Positions 34,138 through 45,077 of a stretch of DNA of 64,000 nt are shown here, piece after piece. The DNA lies in assembly GCA_001931905.2 (NCBI GenBank), contig MSJI02000297.1, forward strand, positions 35,645 to 99,644, written 5' to 3'. Every line of letters begins with the position of its first letter. Positions within the stretch are counted from its first letter, which is position 1. Below the pieces are notes generated by a model. It worked only from the letters and a program-made list of their open reading frames with translations, had not been told where the DNA came from and did not search any database. The stretch is from Cladosporium sp. IMV 00045. Lineage: Eukaryota > Ascomycota > Dothideomycetes > Cladosporiales > Cladosporiaceae. The position numbers were made by a program, and so were the translations under genes.

Positions 34138-35697
34138 ATGAGTGTGAATCAGGAAGAACAGCACGGCGTTATGTCGTGGCTCTCAAGCCTCCTTCATGGC
34201 GACACGGACAAGACCAACAACCGACACGAAACACCGGACGAACGCACCTCACTCTTGACTTCAGAAATCCTCACTGATCCCACCACAGACGAAGCTTACA
34301 TCTCGGGTACAAGCGGAAAGACAGAGACCTGGCTCGTTGCACAAGAATTCTGGATCTTGTTCAAGGGATCCATTCCGGTGATCTTGGCCTATACTTTACA
34401 AAATTCACTGCAAACGATCTCCGTACTGATCGTTGGTCGTCTGGGACCTGAAGCGCTCGCTGTCTCTGCCTTTTGCTACATGTGGGCTATGTGCACGGCA
34501 TGGCTCATAGGCATGGGCGGCACCACTGCGATCGATACACTTGCAAGTGCATCTTTCACAGGAGGAAAGAACAAGCACGATCTAGGCATCATCCTGCAGA
34601 GGGCGTTCCTCGTTTTGAGTCTCTTCTATGTGCCAGTGGCCATTCTTTGGCTTCTGGCTGGTCCTGTCTTCCGAGCTCTTGGCCAGGAAGAGTTCATTGC
34701 GCGTGACGGTGCAAAGTTTCTTCAAGTCTTACTTCCTGGTGGACTTGGATACATCTTCTTCGAATGCTTGAAGAAGTATCTCCAGGCACAAGGGATCATG
34801 AGACCTGGAACTTATGTTCTACTCATCACATCGCCCATCAACGCAGGACTGAATTTCTTGTTCATTTACACGTTCGACATGGGACTTCTCGGGGCGCCTT
34901 TGGCCACTGGTATCTCCTACTGGCTGAGTTTCTTCCTCTTGCTGGCTTACACGCGCTTTGTCAGTGGCTGGGAATGTTGGGGTGGATGGAACAAGAAGTC
35001 GATGGAGAACATTGGGACATTTGCTCGTATCGCCGCACTTGGTGTGGTGCATGTGGGCACCGAATGGTGGGCGTTCGAGATCGTGGCCATCGCTGCTGGA
35101 AACCTGGGATCACTCTCTCTGGCAGCGCAGTCTTGTATCATGACTGCAGACCAAGTCCTCAACACCATACCCTTCGGACTAGGCGTCTCTGCCAGTGCAA
35201 GAGTTGGGAATCTTTTGGGTGCTCGCGATCCGGTCGGTGCGAAGCGAGCTGCGAACACAGCAGCCTGGCTCTCGATGTTCTTGGGCGCACTTGTTCTAGC
35301 AGTCTTGATGGGCTTGAGAGATAACTTTGGGCGAATCTTCAATGACGACGATCAAGTTGTTCGCCTGACTGCGGAGGTACTACCATACGTGGCCCTCTTC
35401 CAGATCGCAGACGGCCTCAATGGAAGCTGTGGAGGCTCTCTACGAGGCATGGGTCGACAGCACGTTGGAGCAGCGGTGAATCTCGTAAGCTACTATTGTG
35501 GTGCTTTGCCAATGGGTATTTGGTTGGCTTTCAATGGCTGGGGCCTAGCTGGTCTATGGGTCGGGCAATGTATTGCCCTGTATCTCGTTGGATTTGCTGA
35601 ATGGGCCATCGTTTACTTCAGCAACTGGGACAAGCAGGTCGAGAATGCATTCAAGCGAATGGATTATGGAACGGAGATACAAGAGAGTGCGGTTTGA
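34138..35697 (+). CDS. MATE-family multidrug/cation efflux transporter
   Basis: Intronless, 519 aa; multidrug and toxic compound extrusion family, normally antiporting organic cations or metabolites against protons or sodium. About 65 polar residues precede 12 predicted membrane segments arranged as two MatE repeats. The first begins EFWILFKGSIPVILAYTLQN and includes QTISVLIVGRLGPEALAVSAF. The second begins near residue 290 (GTFARIAALGVVHVGTEWWAFE) and contains FGLGVSASARVGNLLGARDP. The end is hydrophilic and short. Length fits the fungal/yeast ERC1-like branch. Its neighbours are an amino-acid permease and a secreted agmatinase, so a nitrogenous substrate is an attractive but unproven idea. 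Confidence 0.93.
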   Translation: MSVNQEEQHGVMSWLSSLLHGDTDKTNNRHETPDERTSLLTSEILTDPTTDEAYISGTSGKTETWLVAQEFWILFKGSIPVILAYTLQNSLQTISVLIVGRLGPEALAVSAFCYMWAMCTAWLIGMGGTTAIDTLASASFTGGKNKHDLGIILQRAFLVLSLFYVPVAILWLLAGPVFRALGQEEFIARDGAKFLQVLLPGGLGYIFFECLKKYLQAQGIMRPGTYVLLITSPINAGLNFLFIYTFDMGLLGAPLATGISYWLSFFLLLAYTRFVSGWECWGGWNKKSMENIGTFARIAALGVVHVGTEWWAFEIVAIAAGNLGSLSLAAQSCIMTADQVLNTIPFGLGVSASARVGNLLGARDPVGAKRAANTAAWLSMFLGALVLAVLMGLRDNFGRIFNDDDQVVRLTAEVLPYVALFQIADGLNGSCGGSLRGMGRQHVGAAVNLVSYYCGALPMGIWLAFNGWGLAGLWVGQCIALYLVGFAEWAIVYFSNWDKQVENAFKRMDYGTEIQESAV

Positions 35698-36491
35698 TCA
35701 ATTGCCATAGAATCACGTACACACACTCTCGATACGAAATTTCTACTACACTCCAACAACTTCACTTCCAAACATTAACCACGTCCATTTGCACGAATCT
35801 TCCATGTTCGAAAATAATTCCCTCAATCAATGCCGGTACGTCAGATCTGCATCTGCAGCCACGTGGAGCTACCCTTGTCTAGTGCGCCGGCATCTTATCT
35901 TTGACCTATTCTTCAGCGATGACCAACAACAACGATTGTGTATCAACTAGAGATTCGGGGCCCGCGCATGCGAAGGTGTGGGGTGATGGTCTCCGTATTC
36001 ATGGGGTTCGTGGTCCCTATTTGCTTACACAACACTTGATCGTTAGATCCGCGTCCGCATACCGTATGTAGCCTATGGACCAACTTCTTATCTTTGATCT
36101 CTTACTTGACGACAGCAACGAACACCGACGATAAACTCGGGATCCGCGGATGCGAAGAACATTGATCGATCATCTCTGCATGCAGAAGGTGGAGATGTCA
36201 AGTAGCTGTCGTCGACATCACTTCCACGCCCGAGAGCTGCATCTCCAGACCATCTCCTCGCCTATCGCCAGGCCAGCTAGTGTGCCGGATAGCAATGCGG
36301 CCAAATGATGACATGTCACATCGTGTTGGAGCTTTTCCTCGTTTCTAGATGCTTAGCAAACAAAGCGTGTCATCGTTTGCGCAGAACGGTGCGGTGACGA
36401 ATCCCAGAAAAATGCTCGATCCAAATAAAGAGCTCGCGTTCCCTCGCCATTGGAGCTCTGTATCAAGTTGCAAAGCCTCGTCTAATCCACC
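35698..36491. other. Intergenic region with degenerate duplication
   Basis: About 800 bases between the MATE and agmatinase genes. It contains a diverged direct repeat (annotated separately) and, close to the agmatinase start, an A/T-rich caaataaag at about 36422-36430 that could serve as a TATA-like element. Confidence 0.45.
35839..36157 (+). repeat. Degenerate direct duplication, two copies
   Basis: Copy 1 (35839-35975) and copy 2 (36041-36157) align along their length. Shared blocks include cttatctttga(c/t)ct near the middle and gcgaag at the right end; the left ends read cgtcagatctgcatctgca versus cgttagatccgcgtccgca. Many differences are C/T or A/G transitions. A third, shorter echo may start at about 36168 (gatcatctctgcatgcag). 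Confidence 0.5.
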
Positions 36492-38041
36492 ATGATGAAA
36501 CTCATTGCCGCATCCGCTGCACTCGTTGGATCAGCATGGTCTCATGCTCACCAGGAACAGACTCCCATTGAGGGACCGCTTCAAGGTCTTTGGTACAACA
36601 CTCTGCCAGGAGATGGTGGCACTCAGGTATCGACTGCAATTTCAGAGCTTTGGACTTGGCTGACGTTTATAGGCGGACTCCGTCTTTTCTGGTATCAGTA
36701 CCTTTGGCAGACTCCAGTACTCGCCCTGCCTGGCGACCGACAACGTCAAATACGACATTGCCTTCCTGGGTGCGCCTCATGACACCAGTACGTCTTACCG
36801 ACCTGGTGCACGCTTTGGACCCCAAGGTATTAGGCAAGGAAGTCGCCGCCTCAACCTTTAGTAAGTCGTCTGGAATTGCGATGCCATCTGCGTCAGCTAA
36901 TCGTCTCGCCTTACAGCGGAGGATACAATGTCCCACTCGCCGCCAACCCGTTCAATAGCTGGGCGAAGGTGATCGACTGCGGCGATGTCCCTGTGACTTC
37001 GTAAGTCAAGTCACGCCTTCGATGAGTTCCAATGCTAAGATCCTATAGATACGACCCCAAGTGGGCAGTCCAGCAGATCGAAGAAGGCCACAACAGCGTC
37101 CTCATGCGCGATCCGCACACCAATGCCGAAGTCGACGGCCTGTCCAAGCATGGCAGGACCTTGCCTCGCGTTATCACCATGGGCGGCGACCACTCGATTA
37201 CCCTCCCGCTGCTGCGCTCCCTGAACCGTGCCTACGGCCCCATCACGGTCATCCACTTCGATTCTCATCTCGACACCTGGAAGCCCAAGGTCTTTGGTGG
37301 AGCCCCGTCTAAGGTCGCAAGCATCAACCACGGAACATACTTCTACCATGCCGCCATGGAAGGTCTTCTGAAGAACGACACCAACATCCATGCGGGTATT
37401 CGCACCACTTTGAGTGGACCGTCCGATTATGACAACGATGGATATGTTGGTTTCGAGATCGTCGAGGCAAGAGCTATCGACGAGATTGGCACAGAAGGCA
37501 TTATCAAGAAGATCCACGAGCGTATTGGTGAGTGGATTTGCGATATCGCGACAAAAGGTTGAAGGTCTGACACTTCTCGCCAGGCGACAACAGCCCGGTC
37601 TACCTGTCCATCGACATTGATTCGATTGATCCGGCGTTTGCTCCCGTGAGTTGAAGCCAAATATTTTCGACGGGAAATGAGCTAACGACTTCATAGGGCA
37701 CTGGTACACCCGAGACTGGTGGATGGTCGTAAGTCACGAGAAATTCCAATTTTGGCATGAAGAGAAGCTTACCGAGAATCCAGCACTCGTGAGATCCGTA
37801 CCATCATCCGTGGCCTTGAAGGCATCAACTTCGCCGGTGCAGACATCGTCGAGGTTGCTCCCGCCTACGACACAAATGCCGAGCTTACCACTATGGTATG
37901 TACTCACAAGACGTTCTTTCGAGTCTTGGTGCTAACTCCCTCCAGGCCGCCGCAGATGTCCTTTACGAAGTCATGACATTGATGGTGAAGTCCGGTCCCA
38001 TGTCACTCCCGGTGAAGGATGGCTTTAAGGAAGACATTTGA
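36492..38041 (+). CDS. Agmatinase (ureohydrolase family) with signal peptide
   Basis: Hydrolyses agmatine to putrescine and urea, or is a close ureohydrolase relative; 395 aa. Eight exons: 36492..36626, 36673..36860, 36917..37000, 37049..37527, 37584..37645, 37697..37728, 37784..37895 and 37946..38041, all GT-AG and frame-consistent. Manganese-binding signatures are present: GGDHSIT near residue 180, FDSHLDTW near 205 and SIDIDSIDPAF near 305. The N-terminus, MMKLIAASAALVGSAWSHAH, is a textbook secretory signal peptide, so the enzyme is probably secreted or vacuolar rather than cytosolic. Substrate specificity (agmatine versus another guanidino compound) is inferred. It sits next to a MATE transporter. 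Confidence 0.93.
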
Positions 38042-38780
38042 GAAGCCCTATTAGGGCTCGATCCTTGGTGGGATGTCAAGACTTCAATGAGAATGCTTAA
38101 GAAGGGGTCATGGGGACTTTACCATTCACGTTCGTGAGCTGCAAATCGATTCTTCGGTCGAATGAGCATAACGCTTGAATGCTGTTTCGTTTAGATTATC
38201 GCTTGCGCGCAAACAATATACTTACCGACGTGCATGCGAGCCAGTCTGTCAATCTTCCCTCTTTCGGGGTTTGGACAGCGATGCGCCGTTGCAGTTTTCA
38301 TTTGCCGCGCAGCTGAACTCGCTGTATAGTAGTATCACGCCACAAAACTCAGGGCGACCGTCACCCTGGATGCCACTAACACGAAACACGCTGAGGTAAC
38401 AATACGAGAAAGCCACCTAGACGATCTCTGACTGCCTCGGTTGCAGTATAGCCAGCCTTTCTGGGGCCCCAGAAAGCATACTTTAAACCCGGTACATCGT
38501 TAGCATTTAGCCGCCTCCACAAAAGCACTGCCGAGTCAAGTGACCAGGGACGTATATAAATTATCCGCCTTGGTATACCATACAACAACGTCTCCAAGCA
38601 ACGCCAGTGCGTTTACCCCGCCGAAGCCAAGCTGCATGTTTCACGAAGCTCGTGTCGAGCAGATGGCTGTCGGGTCGAAGAGCCGGCAGGAACTTCATAT
38701 AAAGTCAATGGTATGGCGACGACGGCCATGCTTCCAGTCTTGCCTGGCCCTCCAGCAAGACACACCAAACTTTGCACAAC
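38042..38780. other. Intergenic region upstream of the MFS sugar transporter
   Basis: 739 bases without a supported gene. It carries AT-rich promoter-like motifs: gtatataaatta at about 38553 and a TATAAA at 38698-38703. Confidence 0.45.
38698..38703 (+). promoter_or_regulatory. Candidate TATA box of the MFS sugar transporter
   Basis: A TATAAA hexamer lies 78 bases before the ATG at 38781, a plausible distance for a fungal core promoter with a short leader. Sequence match only. Confidence 0.4.
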
Positions 38781-40541
38781 ATGGCCACCGGAGTAGGAGC
38801 CAAGCACGCTGCCGGTGCAGCAGATCCAGTCCTCACGCATGCCGTTGAGAACGACCACGTGCCGTGGTACAAGAAGCCGAACCTGCGCTATCTCTATTTC
38901 ATGTTGTTTCCGACATGCATGGGCATTGAAATCACCTCTGGATTCGACTCGCAGATGATCAACGCGTACGATGAGCTCAGTTCCTCGGTGTTGCACATTC
39001 AGCTGACAATTCCACTTCTTGTAGTGCTCAAATCGTCGACGCATGGAAGGAATTCTTCGGCCACCCTTCTGGCGCTCTTCAGGGCATCATCGGTGCCATA
39101 TACTCGCTTGGAGCGATCTGCTCGCTGCCATTCGTTCCGTTGATCAATGATCGTCTTGGAAGAAGGTGGGCCATTATGATTGGGAGTTCCAGTAAGTGAC
39201 ACTTCGTGGCTCGGTTGTGATATGCGGACAATTAGCTCACTAGTCATAGTCATGATTGTCGGTGCCATCATCCAAGGTGCTTCCAACGGCGTGGCCATGT
39301 ACTTAGTAGCCCGTTGGTTACTTGGCTTCGGAATCCCGATGTGCATTATTGCCGGGTCATCTCTTCTAGGCGAGCTCGGTTACCCAAAGGAGCGTCCAAT
39401 TCTGACCTCGCTGTTCAACGCCTCATACATGATCGGAGCTCTTCTCGCGGCCGGTATTACGTTCGGAACCCAACAAATTGCAGGAAATTGGGGATGGCGG
39501 ATCCCATCCCTCCTCCAAGCTGCGCCATCTCTGCTGCAAGTCAGCTTGATCTTTTTCATCCCAGAGAGCCCGCGCTTCCTCATCAGCAAGGACCGACGTG
39601 AAGAGGCGCGAGCCATCCTCGTCAAATACCACGCAGAAGGCAACCCGGACAGCCCCATCGTGAATGCCGAAATTGCACAGATCGAAGAAACCATCCGTCT
39701 TGAGCTTGAAGCCTCCAAGCAATCTTGGGGAGACATGTTCCGCTCGGCTGGTATGCGCCGCCGTCTCCTCATCGGCAGTCTATTGGGTCTTTTCACGCAG
39801 TGGTCCGGCAACACGCTTATCTCGTACTATCTCGACAAGATCCTGACCCAGGCGGGTTTCACTGACTCGAGCGTCAAGGGCCGACTGAACGTCGGTCTCA
39901 CGGCCTGGAATCTAGTCAACGGTGTCGCCATCGCATTGGTAGTGAAGCGTTTCAAACGCCGTACCATGTACATGGCATGCACAATTTCGCTCCTCTGCGT
40001 ATACACCGGCTGGACCATCACACAGGAACGCTTCCTGGCGACTCAGAGTGTTGCTGTGGGCAACCTGGTCATCTTCTGGATGTTCGCCTACTCTCCTTGC
40101 TACAATATGGGCTACAACGCCTTGACTTACACTTTCCTCGTCGAGCTTTACCCCTTCGCCACGCGTTCGCGGGGTATTGCACTCTTCCAGCTGTTCGGCC
40201 GTGGTGCAGGCTTCTTCAACACTTTCGTCAACCCCATCGGATTGGAGGAAGCAGAGTGGAAATACCTGCTGTCGTAAGTGAAGAACATACTTTTAGCGTC
40301 CTCGTACGCACACTAACGCGTTCCTAGCTATGTTTGTTGGATCGCTTTCGAAGTCGTCGTTGTCTGGTTCCTGTTCCCTGAAACAGCGGGCCGCACCCTC
40401 GAAGAATTGACGTTCTTGTTTGAGGACAAGGATCTTGGTGCGAAAGCGGCTGCTGTGACCGAGAAGCAATTGCACAGCGATGCAGATGCGGTCCAGCTGA
40501 AGGACGATACTGGTGTTGTGGTTGTTGAGAACAAGGCCTGA
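38781..40541 (+). CDS. MFS sugar transporter (hexose/lactose-permease-like)
   Basis: Sugar-porter family permease of 529 aa. Exons are 38781..38965, 39025..39191, 39250..40273 and 40328..40541. Acceptor 39249 is preferred over the in-frame alternative 39243, which would add two residues. Twelve membrane segments are predicted. Diagnostic motifs: LINDRLGRRWA (loop 2-3), PESPRFLI (after helix 6), FLVELYPFATRSRG (PAEIFPTRVR-type) and FPETAGRTLEELTFLFED (after helix 12). The MGIEITSGFDSQMINA opening of helix 1 is typical of the fungal lactose-permease/hexose branch. The C-tail is acidic. Substrate unresolved. Confidence 0.92.
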
Positions 40542-40994
40542 GATCGATTGAGCATGAATTGTCATCAGCATCGTAGACAGCAAGACTTTTCCAATATTGT
40601 TACGGCCTATATCGATGTCAACATTCGTTGTGCTATTGCACTTGACGCCCTCGTGAGATCCCACAATGCTGTCCCTTGGACGTGATGTCCAAACTTTGAC
40701 TCGCGTTGCCTATGCGTTGATGCGAAAATCAGTATCGACGTGGTGGCATCAATCATGCTGGAATATGTTCAAGCTGTCAAATACTCAGATAGAGAGATAG
40801 AGATGCCACATGTCTTCTCCTGAGTTTCACGCGACGATGGTGTTTGGGTGATGTTCGTTCTGTACGACGCCGACAAATTCTCAAAATCGACCCTCGAACT
40901 TTCTGCATCCGACGCGGGCACCACCTCACCTGTCTGATCTCTAAACACCTCAAACCGATAATCCACCGTCAACCCATTGAACACACAGCCCAGC
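40542..40994. other. Intergenic region
   Basis: 453 bases between two plus-strand genes. It presumably holds the transporter 3' end and the translin promoter. No gene seen. Confidence 0.4.
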
Positions 40995-41909
40995 ATGTCC
41001 GCAGACGCTCTCTTCGGCCAAGGAATCTTCGAAGATCTCCAGCGCAAAATCGACGAGGACACCGCGGTGAAAGATGTGCGTGGCAAGACCCAAGCTCCCG
41101 CCTGCGGGTGGTGCTAGACGAACAATGTATACACGCGCAGACGCAATGTGCTGACCGGAAAATTCGCAGACTATCCGTGACATTGTGCAGAGTCTCGAGA
41201 AGCAGAGTAAGACATTGCAACTATGAATGGCACCGACGCTGTTGAAAACTAATGAAATTGCGAAAAAGACCGCGCCACCCAGGCCATCCTCTCGAAAGTC
41301 CACTCCACCCCCTCCGCCGAGCGTAAGATCCATCACCCAAGCCCGAAGAGGCCAAAGCAATGATACTAATGGCTCGCAGTCCCCAACGTCCTCACCAGCG
41401 CCCGCGAAAGCATCAACAACGAAATCGCCACTCTCCAAACCCTCTCCACCACCGCCTCTCAATACCCGTACTACAAGCACAACCACAGCTGGACGCGCGA
41501 AATGCAAGGACTCGTCTTCAGCATCCTGCTGACAGGCTACCTGGGCGGCATGAACACCGTGCGCGGGCAGCTGCTGACGCTGGAAGAAGTGGGCGCCGTG
41601 CTCGGCGTGCCGGTGAACCTCAAGGACCGCGACGCCTTCCACCTCACCATCGAGGAGTACCTGCAGAGCCTGATCTCGCTGCTGGACGAGCTGGCGCGCC
41701 TGGCGAGGAATTCCGTCACGCTGGGAGATTACCGCCGTCCGGTCGAGATTTCGCGGTTTATTAAGGATGTGCATGCGGGCTTCCAGATTTTGAATCTCAA
41801 GAATGATTCATTGAGGAAGCGTAGTGACGGGGTTAAGTATAAGGTTAAGGAGGTGGAGGATGTCGTTTATGATCTTAGCTTGAGGGGACTGTTGCCCAAG
41901 GATGAGTAG
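40995..41909 (+). CDS. tsn: Translin
   Basis: Nucleic-acid-binding helical protein that forms octamers and, with TRAX, the C3PO endoribonuclease. Exons are 40995..41075, 41170..41206 (37 nt), 41269..41322 (54 nt) and 41380..41909; the joined frame gives 233 aa. The C-terminal half is highly diagnostic: LARLARNSVTLGDYRRPVEI, then FIKDVHAGFQILNLKNDSLR and KVKEVEDVVYDLSLRGL. The N-terminal half (TIRDIVQSLEKQ...) is more diverged. Translin itself lacks the catalytic acidic residues of TRAX, and no TRAX gene is in the window. The small 5' exons are set by frame and splice signals and are slightly less certain. Confidence 0.93.
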
Positions 41910-42379
41910 ATGCGGTAGATAGGCATTGGCAAACGCTCGAGATGAATTCGGGGCTTGTCCACTACGGGCAAGTCTATAGACCAATGAAAAGAAAGTGGGA
42001 AAGAAGCAAGCCGCAAAGAATGTGCCTGTGGCTTGTACATGAATTTGGTAGGGGGTCTCATAATAACACAAGATAATCCAAACAAGTGAGCCATCCTTAA
42101 AACCAGGACCTAGCCTAGGAGACGTCGAGAGGGGAGTGGTGGTGATTTACCCCATGTTTTTCCACCCTTTCCTTCCCTGAATGGCCCTGAGAAAGTCCAA
42201 ACTCCATGCAATGCCAGGTCTCTGAAAGAAAACAATAATACAACCTCCAGGTCTTGTGATTTTTCATCCCGGATTTTTTCTTTTGTCGTCACCCTCTCGT
42301 CCTTCCGCTCTACTTTCTTCGGCAACCCTTTCCATCATCTTCCCCTTAATTTTCAACACACCTCTCCTTCTCTCGGAAT
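41910..42379. other. Convergent intergenic region
   Basis: 470 bases between translin and TIM9 stops; probable 3' untranslated regions. No gene seen. Confidence 0.5.
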
Positions 42380-42915
42380 TTACCTACCCGGAAGACCGCC
42401 CTGCGCCATCGCGGCGTTCTGCTCCTGGAACCTCTCGCCGAGCCTCTCGGAGCTCTTGAGGAACTTGTCGACGCAGCGCATGACGCAGCCCTCTTCCTTG
42501 GAAAGCAGGGACTTGGAGGTGAAGTCCTGCACGCAGTCGGTGAAGCAGCGCTGCACGAGATTCGAGTACATCTGTGAAATGCGGAAGCGGGTTCGTTCGT
42601 TAGCTTGCTGGAGATTTGAAAGATGGCCAGGATTTGCTCTTTTTCCGTCATTGGAAAGGGTTTCGGGGGAGACGTACGTTCATGAAGTCCTTCATCTGCT
42701 TGCGCTCCATGCGGCCCTGCAGCTCGCGCTGCTCGGCGGCGTTCAGCCTGTTGCGCGAGGTGTTGTCAGTTATGCTGATCCATTCGTGTCTATCATCGCT
42801 CGCAACGCCTGATGTGCCAATTGCCGTGAAAGAGCAAACGATCATTTCAGAATTGCGGCAGTGGTTCGCGGCGGAGAGCCGCTGGCCGTGTGACGTACAT
42901 GTCCATTCCGCTCAT
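42380..42915 (-). CDS. tim9: TIM9, small Tim chaperone of the mitochondrial intermembrane space
   Basis: Forms a hexamer with TIM10 that ferries hydrophobic carrier precursors to the TIM22 complex. Three exons, 42915..42899 (17 nt), 42747..42678 and 42571..42380, give 92 aa starting [15 protein letters not shown]. The twin CX3C motif is exact: CFTDC, 15 residues, then CVMRC. The flanking text ([29 protein letters not shown]) is typical of TIM9 rather than TIM10 or TIM8/13. The first intron is 151 nt. A tiny first exon is common for this family in fungi. Confidence 0.95.
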
Positions 42916-45077
42916 GTTGGGCTGTTTGGTAGGTTGTGAAAGAGTTGTTTTCGAGACGGTCCGCGGTGGGAGGTTGGGTGGATAGATTCAAAGATGGATT
43001 GTTGCAGTCGCGCAGTGATGCCGTTCAATCGGCTCGACGTAGGTGCTGCTCTCCCAGCTCCGCCCGAATCTTTCTTTTCGGCCTAGCGCCGGGAATGCCC
43101 GCTCCAGAGAGCAACAGCAAATCTGGAAAGTCGAGTGATGAACCTTCAACGAACATTGAACGGCATGTGACCTCTACACCACTACCACTACATGATACTT
43201 GTCTGTCAGTGCAGTAGTCACAATGACTTGCGTTATACTCTCGAAGGAGCATACGACTCCGATTGACGCCGTCGGAGAAACAATACACCCGATCCTCTTA
43301 CGCCCTACGTTTCAGCGGATGCACGCGAGTAGTCAGAAAACCTGATGAGACGTCATGTTGGTTGGATGTGTTGGAACGAAAAGTGAGAGGCCTATTTTTG
43401 GCAAACCTCGCGTTCTTTCGTTATTCGGTGAGACGATGGAAGACTGGCACGACAGGCAAGCACAATCCCACGGATGGTTTCTCCCTCGGGCACCGACAAG
43501 CACATACATGCAGGCAGCATGCCTTACATCTATACATGGAGCTGGACAGCTTACATGTACGGTCGTGAGGTGATGTCACGCGCGAGTGATGGACATGCCT
43601 GCGATGTCTGCCGTCTGGTTCCATCATTTTCATCGTCACTTTCCACTGCCTGTCCATCCGATACCCATGTCAATATCCACCAATAGAACCCCATGTCGCT
43701 GCTTCCTGCGCCTGTCACGGCGATGCGTTGAAATGAGGTTGGTATCAGATCATTATTGGACCGACTGGCAGCGTAGGAGCCATAGGCAGATGCCATGCTT
43801 CTCGACTGTAAACCTGCTGCTCGCCCATACCAAGCAAGCCAGCAGCAGTAGTGAGCCGTACATCAAGAAGTATCGTGAGCCGGCCGTTACATCATGCAGC
43901 CTTCCTTGACATGGTCACGCACCGCATACAGCTCCTCCACCCTTCAAACTCTGCTCTGCTGTGTGCTTTTTATCTTGCTGGATTATTGAGTAGGTGTTCT
44001 TGCCTTGCCTCGCTGCTGTCCACGTCCGTCTGTCGTTTTGCCTGCCGCTGCCATGCCCCCCCTGATGCCACCCACCACCTCACTTTTCCCACAGCCTGGC
44101 GCGCCCATAAGCGAGATCATCCTCGCTCAACGCTAGCAACTAGCGGACGAGCAATCTACGAGACGCCTGGAAGAGGCTGTCGTCTGCAACGCGCCCAAAC
44201 AATAATAACACTTGCTTGCAACATTTCTTGTTCTGGCCCAGGGAGCCCAGGGAGAGGTGTATTGCGCCAAGCAAAATCTCAAAAGTCCCCCAGTCATTCA
44301 TCACTCATCACCCCCAAAGCCCGCCGAGAGGGCCAGAGAGAGCGAGAGGGCCAGCAACACACCGTTGCGTTGCGCGCCTTACCATCACCGGCTCCAAATA
44401 CCACACACTATTACCACCACTCCCCCAGATCAGACCCACGCTCCGTCACCACCGCCCTCTCTGCTGCTCGTGCCGGTACCGGTGCGGCAGCGGTTGATTT
44501 ACATCCTCCTCCTCCACTTTGACAGACACACTACCACCGTACAGTACCGCCACCAGTCCACCACCACTCCTGACTTCAGCCTGCTCTGTTTCTACCCTCT
44601 GCCCTACCGCCCTGCCTTACTCATCTCCTCCACTCGGCCTCGCACTTGCAGGTCACGATCCACCGCCCGGACTCGTGATCGTCGGTGCTGTCTGCGATCG
44701 CCGACCCCAAGCCACTCGAGCCACTGTCTCGCTTCCTCACCCATCGCCCTGTGCGTTTCCCTCTCAAGCTCTCACCCAAAGCCCGCGCTGGGCTTGCCGC
44801 AGCCGTTATTGCGCACGTCTCCACGCGCTAAGCACACGCAAAGGCCTGCCGCACGCCGCGACCACCATCCGCCGTCGAACACCTCAGAGCTGCACCCGAC
44901 CTTTGATAAGTGTCTGCACAAACATCGTCGCCCGCCCACCGCGAGCCCTTTTCCCCGCCGCTGCCCTGCATCGCCGCCCCAGGCCCGCGCATACCTCGAC
45001 GTCCGGACGTCGCCAGCGCCTGATGCTGTAGCGGGCGACCCAGCAGCGCACACCTCACCACGACATCGCCCTCAGCC
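42916..45077. promoter_or_regulatory. Divergent region between TIM9 and the RhoGAP gene
   Basis: 2.16 kb. The right half (about 43900-45070) is C-rich and poor in G on the plus strand, with many cacc/ccac runs, consistent with a long 5' leader of the RhoGAP transcript. Open frames through it have low-complexity Pro/Ser/Arg content and no domain. No gene called. Confidence 0.4.
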
